This document shows, one piece after another, positions 1-7,068 of a DNA stretch of 64,000 nucleotides; position 1 is the first letter of the stretch, and every line of letters begins with the position of its first letter. The stretch spans positions 5,332,001 to 5,396,000 of the forward strand of contig OZ252150.1 in assembly GCA_965248775.1 (NCBI GenBank), in the 5' to 3' direction. Source of the stretch: JBHHUI01 sp965248775. Its GTDB lineage: Bacteria > Chloroflexota > Anaerolineae > Anaerolineales > JBHHUI01. Under the pieces are notes generated by a model, which worked only from the letters and a program-made list of their open reading frames with translations, ran no database searches and was not told where the DNA came from. Position numbers and translations under genes: made by a program.

Positions 1-343
1 GCAAGTAATCGCTGTAATAGGCCAGCCGCTCCCGCCACTTATCCTCAAAATCCACCAGCCAGGCGAACGTGGATTCGAGGACCCAGATTTCTGCATTCCC
101 TGCGCGCGTTATCGTTGCGGCGAGCCCGAAATGATCGACGTGGTGATGAGAAACAATCACCCTAGCGAGGTCCGCCGTGGCAAGATCATGCTTGGCCAGC
201 CCTTCCTGCAATGCGGCCAGACTTTCCGCCGACTTAAGTCCAGTGTCCACCAAAACCGGTTCAGGTTCGGTGAAGAGATAGGCATTTACGGTGCCGACCG
301 GCAGCCCGGTGGGCAGTTCAATCCGAATAGGCGCTGCTTGCAT
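1..343 (-). CDS. MBL-fold metallo-hydrolase, N-terminal part (runs off the window)
   Basis: The reverse strand reads an open frame from an ATG at 343 to the window edge (about 114 residues). It begins MQAAPIRIELPTGLPVGTVN, followed by a YLFTEP / LVDTG pair of strands, which is the usual start of glyoxalase-II/RNase-Z-like metallo-beta-lactamase-fold enzymes. The zinc-binding HxHxDH motif is present as HHHVDH near residue 66. The family hydrolyses thioesters, lactones, phosphoesters and similar bonds with one or two metal ions; the substrate cannot be read from this fragment. It is divergent from the cupredoxin gene, sharing a 100-bp intergenic region with a palindromic regulator site. The C-terminal half is outside the window. 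The family call is firm, the substrate unknown. Confidence 0.8.
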   Translation of the reverse strand, partial: MQAAPIRIELPTGLPVGTVNAYLFTEPEPVLVDTGLKSAESLAALQEGLAKHDLATADLARVIVSHHHVDHFGLAATITRAGNAEIWVLESTFAWLVDFEDKWRERLAYYSDYL

Positions 344-400
344 CCGGCCAAATATAGCGGCTCACACTACAAATGCCAATCAAGTGCGTTATAATCATGC

Positions 401-416
401 TGTGATATTTATCACA
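401..416. promoter_or_regulatory. CRP/FNR-family-type palindrome TGTGA-N6-TCACA
   Basis: A perfect 16-bp inverted repeat TGTGATATTTATCACA lies between the divergent hydrolase and cupredoxin genes. It equals the classical CRP/FNR superfamily consensus (TGTGA-N6-TCACA). A TAATAT -10-like block follows at 427-432 on the + strand, and a second TATAAT lies just before it at 390-395, so the site could activate or repress depending on which is used. No regulator of this family is encoded next to it in the window. Confidence 0.55.
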
Positions 417-451
417 GAATAGTTTGTAATATACTCATTTGGAGGATTATG

Positions 452-814
452 ATGAAGTTTTTCCGAGTGCAACTAATGACAGTCGTGTTCGTTTTTCTTA
501 GTGTCATGTTGGTTGCTTGTGGCGGTGGTCCAGGTTCGGTAAGTTTCAACATCGAAGGTCAGGACATTTTATACGACAATACGAGCTTGACTGCACAGGT
601 CGGCCAGGAAGTGACCGTGACCCTAGAGAATGTCGGTGCGCTCGAGCATTCTTTTCTCATCGATGAACTCGGCGTGGATAGCGGTAGCGTGGCGGCGGGC
701 GCGAGTGGAACAGTGACGTTCACACCCAGCACAGCCGGCACCTTCACCTTCTATTGCAATATCCCCGGACACTCCGATGCAGGCATGGTTGGTGAGCTGA
801 CAGTCAGTCAGTAA
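452..814 (+). CDS. cupredoxin-like copper lipoprotein (plastocyanin fold)
   Basis: 120-residue secreted lipoprotein. Residues 1-22 are a hydrophobic signal ending in a lipobox (LVAC, Cys23), so the mature protein should be lipid-anchored outside the cytoplasmic membrane. The rest is a single cupredoxin domain with a complete type-1 copper ligand set: His66 (EHSF), Cys102, His107 and Met112 in the loop YCNIPGHSDAGM. Small cupredoxins of this kind shuttle electrons between membrane complexes, or supply copper; the partner cannot be read here. GGAGG at 441-445 gives 6 nt to the ATG at 452; the ATG at 449 is only 3 nt away, so 452 is preferred. A CRP/FNR-type palindrome lies about 45 bp upstream. 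Downstream is a long hairpin. Confidence 0.9.
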   Translation: MKFFRVQLMTVVFVFLSVMLVACGGGPGSVSFNIEGQDILYDNTSLTAQVGQEVTVTLENVGALEHSFLIDELGVDSGSVAAGASGTVTFTPSTAGTFTFYCNIPGHSDAGMVGELTVSQ

Positions 815-843
815 TTTTAGGCCCGTTTTAATAAAGCAGTTTC

Positions 844-898
844 CGCCCCAGTCCCGGATTTATAACGACCCAGTTCGTTTCTGGGCTGGACTGGGGCG
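844..898. terminator. long stem-loop between cupredoxin gene and rimO
   Basis: CGCCCCAGTC at 844-853 pairs with GACTGGGGCG at 889-898, and inside it CCCAG (869-873) pairs with CTGGG (881-885), giving a branched or interrupted 55-nt hairpin. It sits 30 bp after the cupredoxin stop and 44 bp before rimO. There is no T-run after it, so it may stabilise the 3-prime end, work as a factor-dependent terminator, or be a mobile repeat. Confidence 0.45.
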
Positions 899-941
899 AC
901 ACTGTGCTGGACTAGGGGAACCGACGACAACTTAGAACAAT

Positions 942-2348
942 ATGTCGAAGAGTGACAATTTTTATCTACTCTCACTCGGTTGTGCGAAGAACACGGTCGA
1001 TAGTGAGAGTATGGCAGAACTGCTCGGTGGGGCCGGCTATGCCGGTGTTGCAGGGCCGGATGAGGCGCGCGTATTAATTGTTAACACCTGCGGCTTTATT
1101 GGACCTGCAAAAAAAGAATCTGTCGATGCGCTCCGGGACCTGGCAGAAGGCAAGCGCGAGGATCAGTACCTGATCGCCGCCGGCTGCCTGTCACAACGCT
1201 ATGGTGCCCAGTTGCTGCAGCAAGTACCGGGCATTGATGGCATCATCGGCACCCGGCGCTGGATGGACATCGTTGACCTCGTTGAAAATATTCGGGACCG
1301 CAAGCATCCCGAGCCGGTCTATCATCTGCCGGACGAGGCCGTTACCGTTGGTCAGGACGAACAGGGTGCGATGCGTACTGCAATTCAGGGCAGCAGCGCC
1401 TATCTAAAAATTGCGGACGGTTGTCGGCGGCCGTGTGCTTTTTGCGCAATCCCCTTAATCAAGGGCACGCATGTGAGCCGCAAGCCCGAACTGATCCTTG
1501 CCGAGGCGCAGCGTTTGCAAGCAGCCGGTATTCAGGAGCTGGTGCTCATCTCGCAGGATACGACAGATTACGGCCACGATCTGGGCATCAAAAATGGTCT
1601 GGCGCAGCTGCTGGATCAGATTGTGGCAGCCGCCCCCGAAATTCCCTGGATACGCATTATGTATGCTTATCCGGGCTATGTGACCGATCAACTTATCGAA
1701 ACCATGGCGCGTCACGACCAAATATTGCCCTACCTGGATATGCCCCTGCAGCACGGCAATCGTGATGTGTTGGTACGCATGAAGCGCCCGGCGAAAATCG
1801 AATGGGTGCATGAGACCGTTTCCAAGATGCGTGCTGCCATGCCGGACCTGGCAATTCGCTCGACCTTCATTGTGGGCTATCCCGGTGAAACGGAAGCGGA
1901 ATTTCAGGCTCTGCTGGATTTCACCGCCGAACTTGAATTCGATCGACTCGGGGCGTTTACGTTTTCATTTGAACCCGGCACGACGAGTGAGCCTTTGGGG
2001 GATCCAGTTCCGGAAGAAATCAAGGAAGAACGGCGCAAGCGGCTCATGGAGCAGCAACAGCACATATCGCTGCAGAAGAACCAGACGTTCGTAGGGCGGA
2101 CTCTGGATGTGTTGGTGGAAGGTGAGGGGGATGGACTGAGTGTCGGACGCGCCTATCGCGACGCGCCTGAGATTGATGGGATGGTGATTGTGGAGGGCGT
2201 ATCCCGACCCAGTACTTTCGGGACTGGGTTACCCATTGGGGAGCTTGTCCCTGTGCGGATCACCGGGGCAATGGCTTATGATCTCGTCGGCACTGTTGAT
2301 ATCAACGCGACGAAGATCGTGTTAGAGTCGGAGAAAGCGACAGTCTAA
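942..2348 (+). CDS. rimO: ribosomal protein uS12 methylthiotransferase RimO
   Basis: 468 residues, the normal length for RimO, a radical-SAM enzyme that methylthiolates the conserved aspartate of ribosomal protein S12. The N-terminal UPF0004 domain carries the auxiliary [4Fe-4S] cysteines Cys14 (SLGCAKN), Cys50 (NTCGFI) and Cys82 (GCLSQR). The radical-SAM triad is Cys161, Cys165 and Cys168 (GCRRPCAFCAIP). The middle contains the radical-SAM barrel with DMPLQHGN and RSTFIVGYPGE, and a C-terminal TRAM domain follows from about residue 385. The ANTVDSE-like start (CAKNTVDSE) favours RimO over MiaB. ATG start at 942; 128 bp downstream of the cupredoxin gene. It ends 13 bp from the convergent DUF1232 gene. 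Confidence 0.95.
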   Translation: MSKSDNFYLLSLGCAKNTVDSESMAELLGGAGYAGVAGPDEARVLIVNTCGFIGPAKKESVDALRDLAEGKREDQYLIAAGCLSQRYGAQLLQQVPGIDGIIGTRRWMDIVDLVENIRDRKHPEPVYHLPDEAVTVGQDEQGAMRTAIQGSSAYLKIADGCRRPCAFCAIPLIKGTHVSRKPELILAEAQRLQAAGIQELVLISQDTTDYGHDLGIKNGLAQLLDQIVAAAPEIPWIRIMYAYPGYVTDQLIETMARHDQILPYLDMPLQHGNRDVLVRMKRPAKIEWVHETVSKMRAAMPDLAIRSTFIVGYPGETEAEFQALLDFTAELEFDRLGAFTFSFEPGTTSEPLGDPVPEEIKEERRKRLMEQQQHISLQKNQTFVGRTLDVLVEGEGDGLSVGRAYRDAPEIDGMVIVEGVSRPSTFGTGLPIGELVPVRITGAMAYDLVGTVDINATKIVLESEKATV

Positions 2349-2364
2349 AAAGATCTTCTTTTAG
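2343..2364. terminator. short palindrome between convergent genes rimO and DUF1232
   Basis: CTAAAAGA-like arms around the GATC at 2349-2358 form a small A/T-rich palindrome with T-runs on both strands, overlapping both stop codons. It could serve as a weak bidirectional terminator. Confidence 0.3.
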
Positions 2365-2756
2365 TCCAGATCGATAACCGGACCCGTGGCCGGTGAATCA
2401 TCTTCCACGGGGTTTACTTCTCCATCAATCGTGTTATCAGCTTCATAGGCCTTACCTGCAAGCATTGCGCGATGCTCCGCCACGACATCCTGCGGGCACA
2501 TCTCGATGAAAACTTTAAAGCCGAGCAGTACCGCTGCCAGATCGTCCATCGCTCCAAGCACTGGGACAATTGCCCCAGGAATAAGATCGGCTGGCCAGAG
2601 CAGATAGCCAAGCGAAACGATGGGGATCGACTTCAACCAGAATGAGACACGTCGGTCTCCAATAAGTCTGGCCACAAGCTGACCCTGCAGGATCAGCCCT
2701 CGCCAGAAGCCAAGATCGCGATTGTAGGGAGCGGGTGAGCCGCTTTTTCGTGTCAC
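2361..2756 (-). CDS. DUF1232 (YkvA-like) small membrane-associated protein
   Basis: 131 residues from a GTG at 2756 preceded by an AGAGG ribosome-binding site 6 nt away. The centre has the DUF1232/YkvA signature: a hydrophobic strand SLGYLLWPADLIPGAIVPVLG followed by GAMDDLAAVLLGFKVF. The family is widespread, small and of unknown biochemical function, with one or two hydrophobic segments that probably associate with the membrane. The C-terminal tail (about 95-131) is acidic. It is convergent with rimO and has the same orientation as the FmdB-like gene 200 bp upstream; that gap shows only a stem-loop. Confidence 0.75.
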   Translation of the reverse strand: MTRKSGSPAPYNRDLGFWRGLILQGQLVARLIGDRRVSFWLKSIPIVSLGYLLWPADLIPGAIVPVLGAMDDLAAVLLGFKVFIEMCPQDVVAEHRAMLAGKAYEADNTIDGEVNPVEDDSPATGPVIDLD

Positions 2757-2866
2757 GGGTTACCTCTTCGTTCTGCGTGAGATATTATTTTATCTGTTTC
2801 TTTCGTGTTTCCCACCAGGATTCAAGAGAGTCTCAGGGAACAATGATCAATTACTGACTCGTATCC

Positions 2867-2893
2867 GCTTCGAGCAGTTGATCAGGCCGAAGC
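2867..2893 (-). terminator. stem-loop downstream of the FmdB-like gene
   Basis: GCTTCG (2867-2872) and CGAAGC (2888-2893) form a 6-bp stem with a 15-nt loop about 60 bp after the stop of the FmdB-like gene. There is no clear T-run, so its role as a terminator is a guess. Confidence 0.3.
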
Positions 2894-2954
2894 CCAGAAT
2901 AACTCAGCACGGCGTGCCGAATTTCGGAGTGATGCGAAAGTTGAAGAGCGGTGC

Positions 2955-3182
2955 TTAGTTGTGCGAGTGTCCGCAACCGCACATGCCGTTGCCGCAACCA
3001 CAACCGCCGCTTGCGCCACGCAAGGCTTGGCCCTTGCTGTGTGAAAAGAAGAGCGAAAGGACACGTGTGGTGTGATCCCCTTCGCATTCCTTGCAGGCAA
3101 TCGGCTGATCGGACTTCTTCATTGGACGCAGTGCGTCGAAAGTTGTGTTGCAATCTGAGCAGAAATATTCGTAAAGTGGCAT
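2955..3182 (-). CDS. FmdB-family zinc-ribbon protein
   Basis: 75 residues, ATG at 3182 (the reading frame is open further upstream, but MPLYEYFC is the universal start of this family). The CxxC-x(n)-CxxC zinc ribbon is formed by the FCSDC and CKEC pairs. The FmdB/CxxC_CxxC_SSSS family was named from a putative formamidase-operon regulator; its function is generally unknown. The tail is unusual: a Cys/Gly/His-rich run (GGCGCGNGMCGCGHSHN) that looks like a second metal-binding patch. It is divergent from ssb. Confidence 0.85.
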   Translation of the reverse strand: MPLYEYFCSDCNTTFDALRPMKKSDQPIACKECEGDHTTRVLSLFFSHSKGQALRGASGGCGCGNGMCGCGHSHN

Positions 3183-3214
3183 GCCAGGATTATAGCATAG
3201 CAACTATAAAATTA

Positions 3215-3254
3215 GAACAAATGTCTTGACTTTTCTGCGAGTTAATATTAAAAT
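3215..3254 (+). promoter_or_regulatory. ssb promoter with a degenerate LexA-like site
   Basis: TTGACT at 3226-3231, 17 nt spacer, TAAAAT at 3249-3254: a good sigma-70-type promoter about 75 bp before ssb. Overlapping the -35 is GAAC-AAAT-GTCT (3215-3226), which resembles the GAAC-N4-GTTC boxes found at lexA in this window but has two mismatches in the right half. Confidence 0.6.
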
Positions 3255-3333
3255 AGGGGCACATAAAAACTGGCGGATATATTAAATCTGTTTCATATCC
3301 TATAAGTTGCTTCCGCCGGAAAAGGAGAAAACG

Positions 3334-3762
3334 ATGTACAACCGAATTATTCTGGCTGGTAACCTTGGCCGAGACCCCGAGCTGCGCTATACCCCCTCTG
3401 GGCAGGCCGTGACCAACCTGAGTGTCGCCACTAATGAAGTGTGGACTGACCAGCAAGGACAGCGTCAGGAACGCACAATTTGGTGGCGTGTTGCTGTCTG
3501 GGGCAAGCAGGCGGAAGTCTGTAGCCAATACCTCTCCAAGGGTAGACAGGTACTCGTGGAGGGCCGCATGAATCCAGATCCTCAGTCGGGCGGGCCACGT
3601 GTCTTCCAGCGGCAAGATGGTAGTCACGGATCATCGTACGAAGTCAAAGCCCAGACTGTAAGATTTCTGGGCGGCCGTAACGATAACATTCCGGGCGGAA
3701 CCGATGACGGAGGCGAGTTTGATGGCCCACCGCCCTCTGATGAGGACGAGATCCCGTTCTAA
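3334..3762 (+). CDS. ssb: single-stranded DNA-binding protein
   Basis: 142 residues. An OB fold spans residues 1 to about 108 (start MYNRIILAGNLGRDPELRYT, then WWRVAVWGKQAE and the strand VLVEGRM). A short acidic linker leads to the conserved tip DEDEIPF, which recruits repair and replication proteins. The protein coats ssDNA in replication, recombination and repair. The start at 3334 is chosen over an upstream in-frame start because it gives the family N-terminus and has AAGGAGAA just before it. A sigma-70 promoter lies upstream; a hairpin follows before the DUF3467 gene. Confidence 0.95.
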   Translation: MYNRIILAGNLGRDPELRYTPSGQAVTNLSVATNEVWTDQQGQRQERTIWWRVAVWGKQAEVCSQYLSKGRQVLVEGRMNPDPQSGGPRVFQRQDGSHGSSYEVKAQTVRFLGGRNDNIPGGTDDGGEFDGPPPSDEDEIPF

Positions 3763-3792
3763 CCCCGACTGAATTGGGTCGATCAATCCAAT

Positions 3793-3822
3793 ACAGCCGC
3801 TGGCAACCTGCCGGCGGCTGTT
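3793..3822 (+). terminator. GC-rich hairpin after ssb
   Basis: ACAGCCGC and GCGGCTGT arms, extended by TGGCA/TGCCG, form a strong hairpin followed by TTCCATTT, 30 bp after ssb and 26 bp before the next gene. It probably terminates or attenuates ssb transcription. Confidence 0.6.
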
Positions 3823-3847
3823 CCATTTCTGCCTACAGGACATAATA

Positions 3848-4177
3848 ATGAGCGAACAAAAACAAGCCAAGCCGCCGCAGCAACGGAAAGTGCAGGTGGA
3901 GTATCCTCCCAACATTGATGGCGTCTATGCCAATATGGCTTTGATCACGCATTCACCTTCTGAGATCGTCGTTGACTTTGCACGGACATTGCCTAACACG
4001 ACCAAGTCACGTGTGCAGGCGCGCATTATTATGACCCCAATGAATGCCAAGTTATTCTATCGGGCGCTTGGTGACAATCTATCGAAGTATGAAAGCCAGT
4101 ACGGAGAAATAAAACTTCCGGCTGGTATAACGTTGGCAGATCAACTCTTCCGACCACCCGAAGAGCAGGGGGATTAA
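3848..4177 (+). CDS. DUF3467 domain protein
   Basis: 109 residues. After a Gln/Lys-rich head, residues 16-100 match the DUF3467 pattern: YANMALITHSPSEIVVDFA, then a conserved arginine strand (VQARIIMTP) and LYRAL-like helix ending in a YESQYGEI strand. The family is a small alpha/beta protein found in many bacteria with no settled function. AGGA lies 8 nt before the ATG. It is the first gene of a run that continues with the translin-like gene 2 bp downstream, so the products may act together; that is inference from spacing only. Confidence 0.8.
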   Translation: MSEQKQAKPPQQRKVQVEYPPNIDGVYANMALITHSPSEIVVDFARTLPNTTKSRVQARIIMTPMNAKLFYRALGDNLSKYESQYGEIKLPAGITLADQLFRPPEEQGD

Positions 4178-4179
4178 CG

Positions 4180-4845
4180 ATGGCGCCAGAAACGACCAAG
4201 GAGGGGGGCGAGTTTTCGCAACTGATTGAAATCGGTGAACGTCTGCGAAGCACCCTGACCGCAAAAAGCGAGGCCCGGGATGCGGCGTTGTCACAGTCGC
4301 GTCTGCTGGTGCGGCACTGCTCGCTTACAATTCGTGCCATCCATCGCGAGGAATACACTGAAGCGCGTGAATTATTGGGACAGGCGCGTGACACCGCGAA
4401 AGCCCTGCGTACCTCCGTGGCGGAGTACCCGGACCTTTATTATGCCGGCTATACAAAAGACGGTCTAAAGGAGTTTGTAGAAGCAAACATTGTTCTCGCA
4501 TTGGTGACGGCTGCCCCCATACCTACGCCCGAAGAATTGGAAGTAGAACCAGCAATATATCTCAATGGTCTTGCGGAGGCAGCGACTGAGATGCGCCGCC
4601 GCATTCTCGATATCATCCGGAATGACCAAATGGACGAAGCAGAGCGGTTGCTTGAAGCGATGGACGAAATTTACAACCTGCTTGTGACGATGGATTTCCC
4701 GGATGCAATCACCGGTGGGTTGCGGCGCAGCACAGATGTTGTTCGGGGAGTCAATCAACGCACACGTGGCGATCTCACAACAAGTCTGCGCCAGCAGCGC
4801 TTATTGGATGCTTTGCAGCAGTACAATATCGCCGATACTCCATGA
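4180..4845 (+). CDS. translin-family nucleic-acid-binding protein
   Basis: 221 residues, all-alpha, close to eukaryotic translin (about 228). Signature stretches seen: LYYAGYTKDGLKEFVEANIV, the helix IYLNGLAEAATEMRRRILD, and the C-terminal MDEIYNLLVTMDFPDAIT followed by GLRRSTDVVRG, which matches the conserved translin C-terminus. Translins form octameric barrels that bind single-stranded RNA or DNA and, with TRAX, act as endoribonucleases. I do not see the acidic catalytic trio of TRAX clearly, so RNA/DNA binding is the safer role. It starts 2 bp after the DUF3467 stop, with a strong AGGGGG site, and its stop overlaps the ATG of the next gene (ATGA). Bacterial and archaeal members are known but little studied. 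Confidence 0.85.
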   Translation: MAPETTKEGGEFSQLIEIGERLRSTLTAKSEARDAALSQSRLLVRHCSLTIRAIHREEYTEARELLGQARDTAKALRTSVAEYPDLYYAGYTKDGLKEFVEANIVLALVTAAPIPTPEELEVEPAIYLNGLAEAATEMRRRILDIIRNDQMDEAERLLEAMDEIYNLLVTMDFPDAITGGLRRSTDVVRGVNQRTRGDLTTSLRQQRLLDALQQYNIADTP

Positions 4846-5081
4846 GCAATGAGCGGGTTTTACGAGCTTCTGAGATTGGTGCATATGTTTACTGTCAACG
4901 AGCTTGGTGGCTCGGCCATGTCGAAGGCGAAGATTCGCAGAACGTCGCTGTGATGGAAGCTGGTACGCGCACGCATGCACAGCATGGAGTCCGCGTTGCA
5001 TTCTCGCGCCTTCTGATGGCGTTGGGCTATGCCGCCTTTGCGATCGTGCTACTCCTCCTCCTGATTCGCATCGCTAACTGA
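4842..5081 (+). CDS. N-terminal half of a Cas4-like nuclease with membrane helix
   Basis: 79 residues starting in an ATGA overlap with the translin-like gene. Residues 8-20 (ASEIGAYVYCQRAWW) match the first helix of Cas4/RecB-like nucleases, including the lone N-terminal Fe-S cysteine (Cys18), and EAGTRTHAQHG carries the motif-I histidine. The chain then enters a single hydrophobic helix (about 55-76, VAFSRLLMALGYAAFAIVLL) and stops. The rest of a Cas4-like domain is encoded 19 bp downstream in another frame. Either this is a true two-polypeptide nuclease, or one frameshift near 5065-5081 has split a gene with a membrane hairpin inserted in it. There are no CRISPR arrays or other cas genes in the window. 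Confidence 0.65.
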   Translation: MSNERVLRASEIGAYVYCQRAWWLGHVEGEDSQNVAVMEAGTRTHAQHGVRVAFSRLLMALGYAAFAIVLLLLLIRIAN

Positions 5082-5100
5082 TCAACGACGCGGTACGCAG

Positions 5101-5616
5101 ATGATTGCTTGGATCGTCCTGCTCTTGATATTAGCGGTACTTTTCATTGGCTGGGGACGGCGCAGTCGGGCGGCCACCGGCGTGCCATCCGGTGATGTAC
5201 TATATTCCGACACCGCAAGTTGGGATCGACTGGCGCGGCCGCTCTTCTCGGAGCGCTTGCGCCTCACCGGCAAGCCGGATTACATCGTCCATCATGGGCG
5301 CGAGGTGATCCCGGTGGAAGTCAAATCGAGTCCCGCGCCGCGCGGTGGCCCCTACGATGCGCACATTTATCAGGTTATCGCCTACTGCGCACTCATCGCA
5401 GAGAAATATCAAGTTCGCCCCTCACACGGATTGATACAATACGCGGATGAGGCTTTTAGCGTGGATTACACACCAGAATTGGAAAGGAATCTGACGCGCA
5501 TGCTTGCTGAAATGCGGGTTGCTGCCGTCAGCCTGGAAGTCGACCGTTCCCATTCTCAGGCAGCGCGCTGCAGCGGCTGTGGTTTCGAATATATCTGTGA
5601 GCAAAGTTTGGTCTGA
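5101..5616 (+). CDS. C-terminal half of a Cas4-like PD-(D/E)XK nuclease with membrane helix
   Basis: 171 residues. An N-terminal hydrophobic helix (3-20, AWIVLLLILAVLFIGW) is followed by the nuclease core: GKPDYIV (motif II Asp), IPVEVKSS (motif III, E-x-K) and the QxxxY motif in HIYQVIAYCAL. Three Fe-S cysteines cluster at the C-terminus (CSGCGFEYIC). Together with Cys18 and the motif-I His of the preceding small protein this makes a complete Cas4/Dna2-type active site and four-cysteine cluster. Cas4-like enzymes are ssDNA exonucleases/nucleases. The product is expected on the inner face of the membrane, next to its partner. Its stop is 1 bp from the nadK start. Confidence 0.75.
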   Translation: MIAWIVLLLILAVLFIGWGRRSRAATGVPSGDVLYSDTASWDRLARPLFSERLRLTGKPDYIVHHGREVIPVEVKSSPAPRGGPYDAHIYQVIAYCALIAEKYQVRPSHGLIQYADEAFSVDYTPELERNLTRMLAEMRVAAVSLEVDRSHSQAARCSGCGFEYICEQSLV

Positions 5617-5617
5617 T

Positions 5618-6490
5618 ATGTCTTCGCTCGAAAAGTTCGTGGTCTTCTATCATCCGTCGGTGATCTCTACGAAAGCGATCGCGTCCGATATTGCAGCTGC
5701 ATTACAAGCTGATCACGGTGTTGAGGCTCTGTGCACGGTCACATCCGATCTCGATCTGGATGACATGCTGGCAGGCGCAGATATGCTGATCGCGGTGGGA
5801 GGCGATGGCACCATGTTGCGCGTGGGGCGTATCGGGGCTGCGCACGCTTGTCCGGTGCTCGGAATTGACGTTGGACGGCTCGGCTATTTATTTGAAGTCA
5901 AGCCAGCAGAGAAAGACGTGGCGCTGCAGCGTGTAATGCATGGGGATTACTGGCTTGAAGAGCGTATGTTGGTGCACGGCGAACATTGGCGCGCCGATAA
6001 ATGTCTCGCCAGTCATCATGCGTTGAACGAAGTTGCGATCACACGTGGTGCGCTTGCTCGACCGGTGCGGCTGGAAACAAAAATCGACGACTGTCTACTT
6101 ACGACATATGTTGCAGATGGGCTGATCGTCTCAACACCGACAGGTTCCACTGCATACGCGCTTGCTGCAGGGGGGCCGATCTTGGCGCCCGAGATGCGCA
6201 ACATGATCGTCTTGCCGGTCGCACCGCATCTCAGTCTCGATCGGGCTATCGTATTGGCCGAAGGAGCGACGATTGAGATTCGAGTCCATACCGATCATGA
6301 GGCCATTCTGAGCGCCGACGGCCAGATTGAAATCGCATTGCAGACTGGTGATCACATTCGAGTATGCGCCAGTAATCTGCGCGCGCAGTTCGTCCGGCTT
6401 CAGGATCGGTCATATTTTTATACCAATCTCACCGGCCACCTCATTGGTAATCGCTATCGAGCAAACGGCCAAGAAGAAGTGCAGAATTGA
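5618..6490 (+). CDS. nadK: NAD kinase
   Basis: 290 residues. The ATP/NAD kinase motif GGDGTML is at 61-67, and the second family signature (DGLIVSTPTGSTAYALAAGG) is at about 165-185. The enzyme phosphorylates NAD to NADP in the cytoplasm. The ATG at 5618 is chosen: it follows the nuclease stop by 1 bp and gives the normal N-terminus (EKFVVFYHP); the longer open frame upstream overlaps the nuclease gene. The following gene overlaps or abuts its stop, so this is one transcription unit. Confidence 0.95.
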   Translation: MSSLEKFVVFYHPSVISTKAIASDIAAALQADHGVEALCTVTSDLDLDDMLAGADMLIAVGGDGTMLRVGRIGAAHACPVLGIDVGRLGYLFEVKPAEKDVALQRVMHGDYWLEERMLVHGEHWRADKCLASHHALNEVAITRGALARPVRLETKIDDCLLTTYVADGLIVSTPTGSTAYALAAGGPILAPEMRNMIVLPVAPHLSLDRAIVLAEGATIEIRVHTDHEAILSADGQIEIALQTGDHIRVCASNLRAQFVRLQDRSYFYTNLTGHLIGNRYRANGQEEVQN

Positions 6491-6501
6491 ATTCGACAGA
6501 A

Positions 6502-7026
6502 ATGACTGAGCATACGGCAACGCCCTCAACCGAAGCATTACTCTATTGCAACTGGCATCCTAACCGCGAGACGACACTGCGCTGCAACCGTTGCGACAAA
6601 CCAATGTGTACGAGTTGCGCGGTACGGACACCAGTTGGCTATCGTTGCAAGGAATGTGTGCGCGGCCATCAGGCTAAATTCATCACCGCCCTATGGTACG
6701 ACTACGTTATCGGCGCTGGCGTTGGATTGGTCGCATCCGGTATTGCTGCTCTCCTCATTGGCGTTGTGCTAGGGTTTATTGGCCGTGGGTTTCTAACTTG
6801 GATTGTGCTGTTCGTTGCCGCACCACCCATCGGTGGCGGCATCGCCGAGCTGGTTCGGCGGGCGTTACGCGGTCGGCGCGGACGTTATCTCGGACACGTC
6901 GTGGTTGGGGCGATGGTAATTGGCGGCTTGCCAGCGTTGATCGTTACGGGTTTAATTGGCGTGCTCTATCTTGTGCTTGCCTCCGCTGCGGCATTTAGTC
7001 GCTTGCGTGGCATATCCATCGGATGA
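6502..7026 (+). CDS. zinc-binding (B-box-like) membrane protein
   Basis: About 174 residues. Residues 14-60 carry a B-box-like zinc module: CNWHP, then CNRCDKPMCTSC and YRCKEC. Three hydrophobic segments follow (about residues 68-92, 96-116, 134-165), with an Arg-rich loop (RRALRGRRGR) between the second and third. Small bacterial proteins with this arrangement have no defined role; the zinc module suggests protein binding on the cytoplasmic face. A TTG at 6487 overlapping the nadK stop (TTGA) is an alternative start that adds five residues. It is 42 bp upstream of recN. Confidence 0.7.
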   Translation: MTEHTATPSTEALLYCNWHPNRETTLRCNRCDKPMCTSCAVRTPVGYRCKECVRGHQAKFITALWYDYVIGAGVGLVASGIAALLIGVVLGFIGRGFLTWIVLFVAAPPIGGGIAELVRRALRGRRGRYLGHVVVGAMVIGGLPALIVTGLIGVLYLVLASAAAFSRLRGISIG

Positions 7027-7068
7027 ACGCACTTCGGCTTCAACACTAGAATTTGAAGAATCAAGATC

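Noticed and set aside
3307..3333. An upstream start for ssb
   Set aside because: MYNRIIL is the usual N-terminus, and the Shine-Dalgarno lies inside the proposed extension.
4842..5616. CRISPR-Cas locus suggested by the Cas4-like genes
   Set aside because: No repeat array or other cas gene is seen in the 64 kb; the context is translin, nadK and recN.
5504..5617. A longer N-terminus for NAD kinase
   Set aside because: It overlaps the nuclease gene, and the ATG at 5618 gives the normal family start.
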